Assembly: GCA_031002005.1 (NCBI GenBank)
Contig: JARYHS010008074.1
Coordinates: 175,236,494 to 175,300,493, forward strand
Source: Vandiemenella viatica
Taxonomy: Eukaryota; Arthropoda; Insecta; Orthoptera; Morabidae
Reading direction: 5' to 3'
DNA: 64,000 nucleotides
Shown: piece by piece, positions 1 to 11,749 of the stretch
Layout of the letters: each line of letters starts with the position of its first letter
How positions within the stretch are numbered: position 1 is the first letter of the stretch
Translations under genes and position numbers: made by a program
Notes under the pieces: model-generated
The model's database searches: none
What the model saw: the letters and a program-made list of their open reading frames with translations, nothing else
Told to the model about the DNA's origin: nothing

Positions 1-1280
1 GTGACTTCTTGAAACTATGGGTAGCTGCCACGAAGTCCTCGATAGCCAGTCATTTCTATACTAAATATCACCATGAGTCATCTCTATGCTTCTCTCGCTT
101 TCGTTAAACGAGTGTGCTAATGTGATGCCACAAAGTTTTTCGACGATCTAAGAATATAATTAGTCAATATTAAGAACTGCTGTTTTTGGATAAGTTCTTT
201 TATAATTTAAAATATTAAGGGAGTTTCTAAGGTGTACGAATAATTATTTATTAACGTTATCCAGTGTGTATTACTGGAGGCAGAAGTAAAATTTCTATAT
301 TTTTTGTAGAGTGTTATGTGAAGTTGAATATAATATAGATGGGAAGTAATAAAACATTATTATTATAACTTGATCAAAGATTTCCTCTATGATTTACTAT
401 TATAACGATTGCTTGAATGCAATCAATCTTGGGTGAATACTTTAATTAAAGAAAGTTTACTGGGTAAAGGAAATAATAAAGGTGGTCAGATTACAGTCCG
501 TTATATTAAAACAGAAAATATAACCATGAATACACGTCACATATTGAAACATTATGAAATGTTTCTACTAATCTTTAAAGGAAACACAGAGATCGCGGAA
601 GCACAATGGCTGGGTATTAAACTCTTATTCTTCTCCCCTTTCAAGGATTAGACCTGTTGACCAGTTCCTGTTTCAGGAATTATTCCCATCTCTTCCTTGG
701 TCTACCTATACTTCTTCTGCCTAGCCCTAAAGGTAGAAGAAGGATTAAACTCCAGGAAATATAAAAATACTTGCTTAGTCAACTTATAGAAACCGAAGAA
801 ATGAAAAAAAGAAAAATTAAGAAACTAATGAATGTGTGGAACGAAGAGACAGTGGGAAAATATTTCCGTACTTTGACAAAAACCGTTTCCAGTAGTTGAT
901 ACGCGTTACATCTCACGCCATGTTCGTGAATCTGTCTACTCATTAACAATAAAAGAACAAAAACTAGCGAATTCTTCTTGTTCGTTTAAACTGTTTGTTG
1001 GCTTAAAAGATGCTAGTAAATCATCTTGATGACTGTTGTTTTTCTTTATTAAATAGTTCATCTCAGGTACATACAAGAAAACCGTTAATTTAATTTCTTT
1101 TCACTCTCCGTTACGTTACGAAATCATCTTCTTACAAAGTGTGCCAAAATTATGTATCTAGTTCTGCAGAAGCCAGTTCCATTCGACTAATAGAGTATAA
1201 TACAGAAACAAATTCTGTTATGTAGCAGCGATCTTGATGGATATGTAGAGCCTACTGAAGACCATTTCTCTCATATCCAG
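1..1280 (+). other. Intron or unseen upstream part of GH1 copy A
   Basis: AT-rich sequence upstream of the first recognised exon. A small open frame at 409-651 has no recognisable domain. I found no further GH1 exon and no repeat I can name. Confidence 0.4.
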
Positions 1281-1396
1281 GTACTGCCGATTTCTTCGGT
1301 GTTAACAATTACAACACGGCAAATATCACCTCTGGAGAAACTGGAATTGTACCTTCTATGGAGAGAGACAGTGGAACAGCCACCGTATGGAGCGGG
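1281..1396 (+). CDS. Copy A exon with [13 protein letters not shown] motif
   Basis: Acceptor tcatatccag at 1271-1280 and donor gtaagt at 1397. The 116 nt start in phase 1 and end on a codon boundary, encoding [16 protein letters not shown] followed by a variable stretch ending TVWSG. The Tyr of NNY corresponds to the conserved GH1 active-site Tyr that contacts the nucleophile. NIT is a possible N-glycosylation site, also present (NVT) in copy B. Confidence 0.88.
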
Positions 1397-4300
1397 GTAA
1401 GTATTCAGCCTGCAAATTGTTAGTTTCACATTGTTTATAGTTGACCCTAGTAATCAACGAATTGGCCATAAGTCGTATATCTTGATAGTAAGAAATTTGT
1501 ATTCAACCCGAAGGCTGGTTGATCTCTTCAGAAGGAGGTATACTTAGCCTGGTATTGGAGGTGGGGTAGCACGTTCCTTTGCTTTTACCCAACCCGGTAA
1601 TCCTATCAGGTACTGGGGACATACAATTTAACGTGGATTTCTAATCACGGAAGCTTTCTGACATATTTCGCAGTACACATCAAGCTGTTCGAGAGATGAA
1701 AGTCGATTTAAAAGACTTTAAAATCACCGACGAGACAGGGATTCGAACCGGAGACCTTTCGATCTCCAGTCAGACTTCTCCATCCCTGAGGCACCTGGCT
1801 ACTCAATAAGTTCTAATGCCACTATATTACACATGAATTGAGATAATATCGACAGATAAATTACTGCAATAACAGTAATCTACGATATTCGAAGTTTGGG
1901 ACAGATTATGGGTTCCAATACAGCTGGTAGAAAAATAAAGTTTCCCAAGTTCTTTCCCAAGAATTATGTGCTCTTTAGCTTTGTAAATGTACGTTAGTTG
2001 ACTAAAGTACCAAAATAAGTATTAGTAGCTTACAAATCAGAAATCTTTATGGCAAACAGCTTTATATGCTTAAAATCCACTCTCAACTTTTCACTGTCCC
2101 ACGCACAACATTTTGTTATTTTGTATTTCAAAAGTATAGTATAGTGTAGTACAAAAGTAGAGTATATTTTCAATAAAAACACAAGCTTTGCCAGTGTTTT
2201 CCTTTTACTTAGATCCACTACTTTTTAATAAAGAAGCAACGAATTTGTTAAAAAAAAATTATGTAACACTCACCAAGGAAATGTTGGTTGGAAACTACTA
2301 TTCTGTTCCTACAGAATCAAAAAAGCTGTCCCCACTAGCAAACCGAGCGTGGTAGGTGAACGGTTAACTTTCTGCCATGGCATTATAGAGGACTTGGGTT
2401 CGAATCACCGTCCGGGCATCCAGATTTAGGTTTTCCAAGGATTATCCATATCACTCCAGGAAAATGCCTGGATGCTTACTTTAAAAAGGCCTTGGCCGAA
2501 TTCCTTGCCGTTCCTCGTCCCCACTCCTTTCCAGCCTTTCATGACCTCGATGTCGAAGAGGCGTAAAGCCATAAACAAAAAAAAAAAAAACTTTAGCAAC
2601 CATCTGGTGCATCTATTCCGTCTACGAAAGAAACTCTGGCGCATTCCTTCAAAATATGCTATGCTTAGCCATTAATCCATCATATGATGCAACTCATCAT
2701 CATCATTTCTTCTTCCGTCATCAGTTTCCCGGGTGCGGTGTAAGAGCGCTCTCCACTTTTGCCTGTCCAAGTTCGTTTCCTCTTCTTGGATTTTGGACCA
2801 TTGTACACCTTTATCCGGTAGGTCCAATTTAACAAGATCAGTCCATCTCCTTCTGGGCCGGCCTCTTGGTCTTTTACCCCCCAATTCCTCTTCCAGCCAT
2901 ATCCTCGGTGATCTTGTAGGGTCCATCCGCTTGACGTGTCCTAGCCATCGCAATCTTGCACTGGCAATTTTTTCTTGGAGGGTTTCACTGACTCGGATCT
3001 GTTTGCGGATCACTTCATTTCTGATCTTGTCTCTTCTGGTTTTCTGGACCATTGATCCCAGGAACTTCATCTCGGCCGCCTGTAGTGGTACATACTTCCA
3101 GGCTGTACATCGTAATTGGTAAGAAGTATAAATTATACAGTGCCATTTTGGCTGTAATTGGAACATGATTGTCCCACAAAAGGTGTCTAACTTGATGGTG
3201 AAACTGAGCTCCTTTTTGTACCCTATTGGTAATTTCATTCTGGAATTGACTGTCAGAGGTCACTTTAATGCCAAGGTACTGAAAATTATCCACCAGATTC
3301 AATTGTTCGCCATCCAGATAGATAACGGGCTCCATATTCTGTCTGCTGACAGCCATTACCACTATTTTTGTGTGGCTTATTTTATAGCCAAATTCCTTTA
3401 AATGCTTATTCCAGAGGCTCAGTTTCTGTTGCACTTCCTCTTCTGTATATCCCCAAATCAGAACATCATCTGCAAATGCAGATGATTTAAAGTCATCAGG
3501 GTTGAGTTGCTGTTTTACTCTCTTCATAATTTCGTCCATTACAATGATGAACAACAGCGGTGATAATGCGCTACCTTGCTGAACACCTTTGGTAGTCACA
3601 AACCAGTCTGAATAGGAGTCTCCAATTTGAATGATGCAACTATTATGCCTAAGAGTGTTATTTAGACGTATGCAGAAGTCTCATAAACGACAATTATTAA
3701 TCAAAAGGTATCAAAATTTGAAACAAACAGAAAATTTAGTTGTATTTTCTCTTCTTATCCAACGAACCTATAACATTTCCGTTGCATTAATATTCGCTGA
3801 AGTACAATGTATAGAGGTTTTGAACTAACCATCGATATTTACGCCCAATTTACTGAGAGAACATTTTAGAAAGTAGTGATTTTCGAATGAAGTAGGTTCG
3901 CATTACAAAATTGACTTGATCTGTTCATATGCTGGAAACCGTATTCTATGATATTTTGTAATGATTAGTATAACTTAACCGAATTCTAAAAATGCTTTGC
4001 CATATGCGACTCTTTAGGCAAGAAAAATTATTGGAATCATACATCTCATTTTTTGTACGTGAAATTAATTAATTCTCTCTCTTTTTCAACATGTGGGTGA
4101 TATATTTCATTTGTCATAAAGCCCAGTAATTTTATATCACTATTAATAGCCTCAATCTTTTTAATATAAAATCTTTATCAAACAAATATTCCTTCTAACA
4201 AACATACTTATTGAAGTGTAAGACTTGTTCCAAATTCTCAACCATTACTCAAAGTTTACTTTTATTTCCTTTACAGCATTCTGGCCAAGGCTTCCGCGTG

Positions 4301-7300
4301 CTGCTGAGCTGGATAGCGTCTGAGTATCCAGGATACCCCATCTTCGTAACCGAGAACGGCCTCTACAGCTCCTACACTGGACTCAACGACACGGAGCGCA
4401 TCCAATACTACTCCGTAAGATGACTCATTTCACATGTAGTTCAGCAGATACTGTAACGGTTAACGGTGAATATCGATATTATAGTAGCATGCTGCAATTA
4501 TTTTTGTACTGACTGTCTTCCTTCATTTATTTGTGGCTTTTATCTTCCTTGATGTCTATTAACATTCAAAAACTTCTTCTTCCTCTTTGTCTTTTTCTTT
4601 CTATGTTCTTTTCCATGATCTTATTCTACAGAAACATTTGTCTAGTATGTTATCTAACCAAAAGACTTCTTTTTGCTTATCATGTTCATCAGGTTTGTCA
4701 CCTCTCCCAGCTTCATCAAATTCACCTCATTTCTCATCCTAACCGTCCATTTCACTTTCTCCGTTTTTCTTTAAAAACTTTAGCAAAACGTCTAATTTAC
4801 ACAAGGTTTGTTTCAAATTAAAAATCGTGCTAAGTATTTCATTTGTACAGCTTCAAATATTGCTAAATATTTGAACGGTTTTTTCCCAGTTCAGACAATG
4901 AACCTCTATTATTATATTTTCAAAACCTTCTACCTTTCCAAATCTAATTAGTCTAATTTTGTAGGTGTTATTTTCTGTTAAAACCTATGCTAAATCCTCA
5001 ATTATATCCCGCAGTTCTATTAGAGGATAATGGCACAGTATGTGGAAGGTTAGGGGTAATCATCAGATTAAAAGCCCTTTTGACATCACTATGTCCAAGA
5101 GTAATTACCGCATCAAATTATTTTGTCTCGTAACATACATTAATAGAGAACTAGTTCGGAGAGAAAAATGCTGCATACAAGTAAGCTCAAAGATATGACA
5201 CTTAACACTAAAAAAATAGTTAAATAGACTAGTCCAACCTTTTCCAACGGAGGAACCCTTAGAGATTAGACTACAATCACCACAGTCCCTTAATAATAAT
5301 AATAACAATTGGAAATTGGCTATACTAGAGCTGTCTTTTTTTAGCTGGACTCGCATTTCACATAATATGGCCAGAGTTCACATGTTCTCACGGATTCATT
5401 TATGCTTCCATAATTATTAATTTTATTTTGTCTGTGAAGTGAACTACACTTACTGGTTCCTTGAGGTTTATTACTCGGTACACAAAACAACTGGTAAACC
5501 ATAAACAAATGTGGTACAGTTATCAGATGACCGTCGAGAATTTTAGCCTGGTCTGATCCGGCTTCTACTTCTCGCGAACTTCCGGTGGTCTTCTGTAGTT
5601 GACGCTGGTTCAGCGGTCAGGCCGGAACTGTCGGTGGAGCTGCCGGCTACGCTTATTTAGGCGGCCTGGCGCAGGAATTCCGTTGTGTGGTAGTACGGCG
5701 ACCTCTGTAAGAAAAGGTCCCACTTAGCCTCTAGATGATTCTATTTATTTTCCTGGTTTGTTTTGATGCCTCTGCGCCTGTTTGGAGTCGTATATGTATC
5801 CCGGCGTGCCGGCGCGTTGTGTGTGAGGTCTACCTGGCAGAGGCCTTTACTGGCAGACTGAACAGTCTGCGTACCCCTTACGATAGATTCGTAAGGGGGC
5901 TAGTAGACATTCAATGACGTTCGATGGAATTTAGAGATAAAAAAAATGGATTCCAGAAACATTTCAACAGTGATATCACCAGTTTTAAGGCTAGCAGTTA
6001 TCTTTTACACTCCACAACGTCTTCAACGGCTAACCTACAAAAATCGGTGAATTATTGCCTTAGAGTTGAACGTTTAAATGAGTTAAAAACATTTGCAGTC
6101 TATCACAAAGTTTTCTTTCTAACGTGCTAAATGTTTACGCGGGTTATTTGTTTTATCCCAGTTTGGTTAGAGGTTGTAGCTCCTTGCATCACAAGTGATT
6201 ACATTCGTGTCTTCCCAATAACCAGGCTAGAAAGCATTATATGAGTCACAAGATCGCTTTGAATGGAATGAACAGTCAATAACATGCTATCTGTGTGGTA
6301 CTGTACCTATCGATAAAATACTTCCAAACAATCTGCTCCGTGCCTGGCGGAAATCATGAGTTACGTTAGAGCGCGAATCGCATTAGAAATAATGTAATTT
6401 TCAACTAATCTTTACAGCGATGATTTTTGTATGTATTGCTTCTATTTATTTCCGAATATAATTGAAGGAAAAAACTGTACAGGACGACCAACATTAAAGA
6501 GTTTTGCTCAATATAGGAAGTGATGGAAGATTGCATCGCACCAATCGAAGGACTGATGACAGAAAAACTTGTTTGCTTCATTAGAAGTGAGAATAATGTG
6601 TTTTGATATCTGAGGTGAATGAAGTCTGGATGATCACAGTAGAAAGTGAAGCAACAGATTAACTTATAAGAAATGTATGCCATTTACGTTACTTCGAAAT
6701 AATCACGAATTGACTGTGGTCTATTCGATTGTATTGTAAAACAGAATTCTACGTTAATCACTCATTCTAGTGAGAAAAGTGGTAGATTCTATTTCCGCAC
6801 ACTATTAACCCGAGCAAGAGCATTATTCATTCAGTCAGTTAAATATGCCATTATTTTATAGGGGGCACACTTCCATATGCTATTGCTACCAGTTTCTAGA
6901 CATTACTTATTACTGAAACAATAATTCAGTAAAGCTCTGGTTTGTAGTCACTATTAGAAATATATTATAAAACTTATAATAGTATAGGGCTTTACCGGTG
7001 AGAGGGGGGGGGGGTATCACCATCACGTCCTCTAACTTTATTATTGTGATTATTAATATCAATTTACTGATTTATTAATTGGTGAACTAGAACCTTAATT
7101 GCTTCAAGAATTTAAGTTACACAAAATAATATTCAATTTATTTGGTCTTCTGGCTTATACAAGGCCGGGCAGTAATTGTTGTGATGAGAGCAGAGTCTTA
7201 TCTCAGAAGCCGTTTACGGGTTAGCAAGCCTCGTTAAAACCTTATGGAACCTTGGACTTTTGCGTTGGTACTTTACCGTTGTCGCATCTGCTCGACGAGG

Positions 7301-9297
7301 TATGACACGCTCTCTGTCACTGTTGAATGCCAGTATGCGGACCCATCTGCGCTAGCACATCTGCTAATTGCCACTAGCAGGTGAAACGCTCAGTTTCCGG
7401 CCACATCTGAGCCAGAATGCGTCTAGATGCAGTCATCGACCAACAGCTAGGAGAGTGTCGGGCGACACGTCTGTACTTCAGCTCGTCGGAACAGCAAGTC
7501 CTCTCTCATGGCGTCGTCTTCTCTCGCCACGGAAAAGCCAGTTTCCCTCTCTCCGGACATGGAACAGAAGCCTTGGATTAACAAATGTGAACCCTGTAGC
7601 CATATACGATTGATGAATCGACGTGAATCACGTGTTTCGCGCAGTAGTTAGCATTCGTCACAGGTTTCGCGCACATTTTGCTTGACCTTGCCCCTCCTCA
7701 AAGGGGAGACGGGGACAACGGCCTCGCCAGGTAACTGTTTTCTGCCCGCCCTTCGCTGCCGTCCCATTGTGAGCGAGGGCGCCAGATTGTCGCCGGCCTT
7801 TAGTATTGTCCAGCTATCCTTACGCTCAAAACTGCAGTCCCAACCATTTTCCATATTTTCTTAACAGCGCAGAATTAAATTATATAATAATATATTTGGC
7901 CAACCAGGCTTAATACATAATTATTTACATATGAATTAACCCTACACTTTACAATTTAAATAAGCAAATATAACAAAATATAAATATTAATTATAATCAT
8001 TTATTAATATTCATTGGGGATGACTCTGTCATACCATATAATAGCAATAATGTACTTCCTTTTTCAGTCTTACCTCACGGGGCTGCTGCAAGCCATTAAC
8101 GTTGATGAGCTCCCTGTTATTGGCTACACAGCGTGGAGCATAATCGACAACTTGGAGTGGAACTCCGGATACACGTAAGTCAGATGTCTCTCGTGACGTT
8201 GCAAAGTAAAATATATTTCAAAAAGAGAAATGTTTTTCACTTTTCTTTTTGGAAGAATAGGGTATTTGACTACTTCTTGAAAATGGTTTTAAATTGTTTA
8301 TTGATACACCTTATTCACCGAGTGAAGAGATTTTTTGACAAAAGTGCATTATTTTGCGAAAAATTCAAAGTTAAAATTTAAAGAATTTAAAAGCCCGCCA
8401 AAACGCTCATTTGCTGCCTGGCGCGTGTAACGGTAGTCGTGACGTCACCCGTCTGTAAACCCTGCCGCTGGGAATGGAGCGTTTCCTATTATCCAAGTTT
8501 TAAACTATTTTTTATTGTTTGTTGCTGGTTATTTCTTGTTATTAATGAAGGTTCGTTTTGAATTTAAAATCGAAAACAATTTGGAAAAGCCTACAGCGGA
8601 AAAATATTGAAAGTAGACGCCTTATTTGTGGGCCTAGCTATAGAAACAACCACTGAGTTTTATTCTGTGGAGCTTAAAAATGTAACAACTTCAATTTGAT
8701 ATTGCAACAAAGTCACTTACGATTTTCTGTGAATCTCATTTACACCGCAATTTCGTAGAGTAAATGTAATACGTTGTTTAAGGCGAGAATTATTAGGGTT
8801 GGTCCTGAGGTTTGATCCTCGCTTCGGAATATTTTCAGTTGGTTTTCTTTTGTCATTTTCTTTGGATACTAGTTGCTGTTGGTTGCATTGCATAATAATT
8901 TTTTCCCGAAAATCCACCAGAAAATCAATTTAATTTTTCTTTTCTTTTTTCTGAAGGCTTCACAAAACTTAGTAAAACATCATTAAAGCTATACAATACA
9001 AACGAGAAAAATTGTAATACCACTTAAATACATCGTGCTAGTAGCACAGTAACAAATTCTTCACCAAATTCTTAAAAGATACCTGAGTGATTCATTCAGA
9101 ATATTTGTCGTCGCTTCTAATAATAAATACCAATCTTAATTTTTTGTCCGTGCAGGCAGAAACTGGGTCTGAACCAGGTGGACTTCGACGACCCCGATCG
9201 CACAAGGACCCACAAGGTTTCTTCTCTGTGGTTGGCCGACATCTACGCCAACAAGGAACTGCCTCTCGAGTACTGGGGGCTACCGGCGCCAAACTGA
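1281..9297 (+). CDS. GH1 beta-glucosidase-like gene, copy A: last four exons (5' part lies before the window)
   Basis: Exons seen are 1281-1396, 4277-4414, 8068-8174 and 9156-9297 (stop TGA 9295-9297), with introns of 2880, 3653 and 981 nt and GT-AG borders. The translated pieces match the C-terminal third of family 1 glycoside hydrolases in order: the G-x-x-x-Y strand (FFGVNNYNT), the nucleophile motif (IFVTENG), the sugar-binding WSIIDNLEW segment and a C-terminal tail ending in [14 protein letters not shown]1 enzymes hydrolyse terminal beta-D-glucosyl bonds by a retaining mechanism with two Glu residues; only the nucleophile Glu is in this part. Exon phases join cleanly (1-0, 0-0, 0-2, 2-stop), so I see no sign that this portion is broken. 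No earlier exon was found in 1-1280. A secreted digestive or defensive beta-glucosidase is likely by analogy with copies B and D, which carry signal peptides; the substrate is unknown. Confidence 0.88.
1490..1805 (-). repeat. tRNA-related SINE remnant in copy A intron
   Basis: The reverse complement carries a B-box-like element (gggattcgaacc on the + strand at 1738-1749) next to an A-box-like stretch. The body shares phrases with 13410-13605 and 13905-14155 (tttaacgtg, aatc-acggaagc, gacagggattcgaacc). It is a degenerate tRNA-derived SINE, not a working tRNA. Confidence 0.55.
2342..2590 (+). mobile_element. SINE of the accgagcgtgg family (older copy)
   Basis: Starts accgagcgtggtaggtgaac (A-box-like), has a B box gggttcgaatcacc at 2397-2410, the family phrase ccgtccgggcatccagattt, and ends in an A-rich tail at 2576-2590. 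The same family recurs at 10879, 11750, 50842, 53527 and 56620. It lies in intron 1281/4277 of copy A. Confidence 0.8.
2672..3640 (-). mobile_element. LINE reverse-transcriptase fragment (RTE-like)
   Basis: Read on the minus strand, the fragment starts inside the RT domain (TTKGVQQGSALSPLLFIIV), keeps the SAFADDVLIWG catalytic box, and after a frameshift near 3090 ends with LRWLGHVKRMDP and the KRPRGRPRRRW motif typical of RTE-type RT C-termini. The 5' part, with endonuclease and first RT blocks, is absent, so this is a 5'-truncated dead copy within a copy A intron. Confidence 0.85.
3641..4276. other. Intron remainder of copy A, no feature seen
   Basis: AT-rich sequence between the LINE fragment and the VTENG exon; nothing recognised apart from the pyrimidine-rich acceptor tract. 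Confidence 0.5.
4277..4414 (+). CDS. Copy A exon with nucleophile motif VTENG
   Basis: Acceptor tttcctttacag, donor gtaaga at 4415; 138 nt, phase 0 to 0. It encodes [19 protein letters not shown], then [16 protein letters not shown] and [11 protein letters not shown]. The Glu of VTENG is the catalytic nucleophile of GH1. The matching copy B exon differs at only three residues (V/L, S/N, S/T), which argues for continued selection. Confidence 0.92.
4415..7003. other. Intron of copy A with a GC-rich patch at 5525-5930
   Basis: Mostly AT-rich with no gene. About 5525-5930 is distinctly richer in G+C (for example ggcggcctggcgcaggaatt and cccggcgtgccggcgcg). It has no long convincing frame or known motif, so it may be an unrecognised transposon piece. 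Confidence 0.45.
7004..8036 (+). repeat. Unclassified ~1 kb interspersed repeat, copy 1
   Basis: From an 11-G run to gtcatacca it matches, in reverse complement, 14215-15539. Shared phrases include ggtcttctggcttatacaag, ctcagtttccggccacatct, gtgtcgggcgacac and the terminal gatgact(c/t)tgtcatacca. Copy 1 lacks about 290 bp present in copy 2. No terminal inverted repeat, polyA tail or protein was recognised. It ends about 31 bp before a GH1 splice acceptor and is absent from the equivalent intron of copy B. Confidence 0.75.
8068..8174 (+). CDS. Copy A exon with glycone-binding WSIIDNLEW segment
   Basis: Acceptor cctttttcag at 8058-8067, donor gtaagt at 8175; 107 nt, phase 0 to 2. It encodes [17 protein letters not shown] and [18 protein letters not shown]. 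The W and E-W pairs correspond to GH1 residues binding the glucose unit. The upstream intron ends with an unclassified repeat whose last base lies only about 31 bp before this exon. Confidence 0.9.
8175..9155. other. Last intron of copy A, no feature seen
   Basis: AT-rich 981-bp intron with GTAAGT donor and pyrimidine-rich acceptor. A short GC-richer stretch at 8395-8475 is unexplained. Confidence 0.5.
9156..9297 (+). CDS. Copy A terminal coding exon
   Basis: Acceptor gtccgtgcag at 9146-9155; 142 nt ending in TGA. It encodes [20 protein letters not shown], then [20 protein letters not shown] and LPAPN. The V-D-F-x-D-P-x-R-x-R-x-x-K signature is the normal GH1 C-terminal strand. The copy B exon differs at four of 46 residues. 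Confidence 0.92.
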
Positions 9298-9336
9298 CAA
9301 CATCACATTATGTAAATTTGTTAAAGGAACCCATTA

Positions 9337-9342
9337 AATAAA
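9337..9342 (+). promoter_or_regulatory. Polyadenylation signal of GH1 copy A
   Basis: AATAAA 40 bp after the stop codon, overlapping an upstream ATTAAA at 9333-9338. It gives copy A a very short 3' UTR. Confidence 0.75.
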
Positions 9343-9641
9343 TGTTTATCACATCTTGTAACAAATGTTTACTTTACCCTTGTGTATATATTTGCAAGGC
9401 AAGTACCGTCATCATCATATTTACATCTTCTATCACTACATCTTCCTAGCTACCTTGTTCGGCCCATAAATCTACCTTAATCCATTCCGACTACTTCCTT
9501 CCACATTGTCCAACAATCCTCCTGCACTGCAGAGTCCTATTCAGATACTACCTTAGTATTCGAGACGCTTGCATTTGATTTTACATGGTATGAGGACTCC
9601 TTTAATTAATGTTTTTAATTAGCTGGCAACAATCACCAACT

Positions 9642-9827
9642 GCCGACCTCGGTAGCGTAGGGGCTAGAGTGCTAGCTCCGCGATTCGAGTCCGGCCGAGG
9701 GCATGGGTGTTTAGTGTTGTGTCTGTGAATGTCTTGAATGTCTTGTCCGTATTGTAGTGTCCTTGTGTCAATACTTGATAGCAACAAATCACATTGAGCT
9801 GGCTGTATGGCCCAGTAGCCGAATGTC

Positions 9828-9863
<36 letters not shown>
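9642..9863 (+). mobile_element. tRNA-derived SINE, gccgacctcggtagcg family
   Basis: Begins gccgacctcggtagcgtag (A box), has B box cgattcgagtccgg, a shared body (gtgtttagtgttgtgtctgt, catattgagct-like to ggctgtatggcccagtagcc) and a 33-A tail to 9863. The same family is inserted in the LINE at 29214-29414. The flanks tcaccaac and caccaatt suggest a short target duplication. Confidence 0.85.
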
Positions 9864-9864
<1 letters not shown>

Positions 9865-10878
9865 ACCAATTTAACTGCTCTTACAATTTTGAATATTTTA
9901 CAATTCCTTTTCCCCATTCCGTCGATGTTGATGTTGTTTTTCAGCCTCAAGGGAATTCGGTACTTGCCAACTGCGCCGATATTCCTGAACATCGTAGATT
10001 CACCTCCATCGCAATAAAAGATTCCATGTCATTGTAAGGTGGTATGTTACTTGGTAATTACAACCAAGCATGTTCGCCTATTATGTGCTGTTAACACAGG
10101 CACATGTTCACAAATTATGAGTTTTTCATAATTAGTGCAATTAATTAGTTGTTGACCATCAGCTCCCGAAGAGTTAGGTGGTTTGACAACATTTCCACAC
10201 CATAGGGTATAGAGCGTTTATTTTTTTAAGTCAAATGCTGTTAATTGATTTAGTTCAGCCAAATGATTAGCACTATTGCTATCGAAAAATGAAAATCACT
10301 GTTCCAAAAGAACCACTCCATCAATTTTTAACTGAATCGGTTGACAAAATTAGCATTTAAATACTCTTTGCAGCACTTCTTGCAATAACTAGAAACACAA
10401 AAACTGAACTTTTAAACTCTCCATGCTACAGGACTTCTGTCTCTTACGCGCTTCGTGCCTCAGCTGGTCACTACCGCCAACCGTCTCTAAAGATCTCGCT
10501 GTTAAAGAGACGTTAAGCATATAAAAAAAACTACCGCCAAAGATTCTTAATACTACTTATTGATAACCTAAAGACTATACATACTAAGATTTGTGGAAAT
10601 CATACGATACACAGATTTATTTACGTACATCAATACAATTATTCCTAAACATGTAATTAATTAAATAAATAATAATATAAAAAGATTGGTGAGATATTAT
10701 ACTGTCACAATGACACAGTATTTCTTCCACCTTCCTGTCTCTCTTTATATTACGCATTCTCTTTGTTTAAACCCCTGTTCTCAGAAAACAGTTTCCTGTT
10801 TGTGTAAGACACTAGATACTTTTTTTAAACTCTTCTGTACTTCTATCTTTGCCTTTCTGTCCCTTGATACAATTATGA
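9864..10878. other. Intergenic, with a SINE tail fragment at 10475-10533
   Basis: No gene seen. At 10475-10533, caaccgtctctaaagatctc then gctgttaaagagacgttaag and an A run match the 3' end of the accgagcgtgg SINE family, as a severely 5'-truncated copy. Confidence 0.55.
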
Positions 10879-11102
10879 CTTTACGTCTTGTCGACGTCAA
10901 GTTCATTAGAGGCGGGAAAGAACTGGGGACAAGGACCGGCAAGGAATTCGGCCATTGCCTTTTGAAGGAAACATCCCGGCATTCGTCTGAAGTGATTTGG
11001 GAAACCATAGAAAACCCAAATCTGGATGTCCGGAAGGGGATCAAACCCTCGTCCTCCCGAATGCGAGGCCATAACGTTAACCGTTCACCGACCAAGCTCG
11101 GC
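10879..11102 (-). mobile_element. SINE of the accgagcgtgg family, minus orientation
   Basis: The + strand shows the family in reverse: cgtcgacgtcaagttcatta-like tail region, ccggcaaggaattcggccat, aaacccaaatctggatgtcc, tcctcccgaatgcgaggcc and ending ccaagctcggcc. Mutations in the promoter boxes indicate an old copy. Confidence 0.78.
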
Positions 11103-11554
11103 CCCACGAACAGAAGCCGGTACTGGTTGTGTAGGCTCTAGCAGGCTGGCCTCATATTGTAAGGATCACCGGTCTCGGGCATAGGTGGTATTAATTAAGT
11201 GTTGTGTTCGTCCAGTATTGTCCTCAGTATAGAGTAAATTTTGACACAATTTTTGGTACAGTACAAACTGCAGCTGGTTATATGGTTTCGCAGACCAAAG
11301 CCCATATTAAACAAGAAAATTGAACAGATCAGAGCGACGACGTCAACAAGATTTTTTATCAAAAACAGATTTGGCCATACGTGGCAGATGTACTAGAGCC
11401 ATCTTCGACACCATTTGCCTTCGCCACGGAGACTTTCTTGTTTTCTCTAATTTCTATAACTTAGTCAAAGTTTATTCTCACAAGACATTCATTTAACCAT
11501 TTAGCACGAAATTGTAATACACAAAGTCAATATGTATAAACAGAACGGTCTAGT

Positions 11555-11720
11555 TGTTCGGGAGTTAAAGTGCTTCCTCTCAGAGTTCTGTGCACCTGCT
11601 TCAAAATCCTGTGGGGTCAGGAATGTTTAACATTTCCTCTTGATCTTGTGAGCAATACTACGACGTTCCGTGTTCGGATTCCACGTTAAACAATTGGTCT
11701 TGGCTCGACAAAGGCGAATT
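11555..11720 (+). repeat. tRNA-related SINE-like fragment
   Basis: Contains gtggggtcaggaatgtttaa and ttccgtgttcggattccacg, closely similar to ttgagccaggaatgtttaac and ttccgtggttcggattccac at 54628-54688. This defines a repeat family with a tRNA-like B box (ggttcggattcc). Confidence 0.55.
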
Positions 11721-11749
11721 TAAGTGTGTAGGGAAATTGACACCGGAGT

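Noticed and set aside
409..651. 80-codon frame at the window start as a GH1 exon
   Set aside because: No GH1 motif and no supporting splice sites.
9087..9341. 84-codon plus-strand frame over the last GH1 exon of copy A
   Set aside because: It reads the exon in the wrong frame; the spliced frame gives the conserved GH1 tail.
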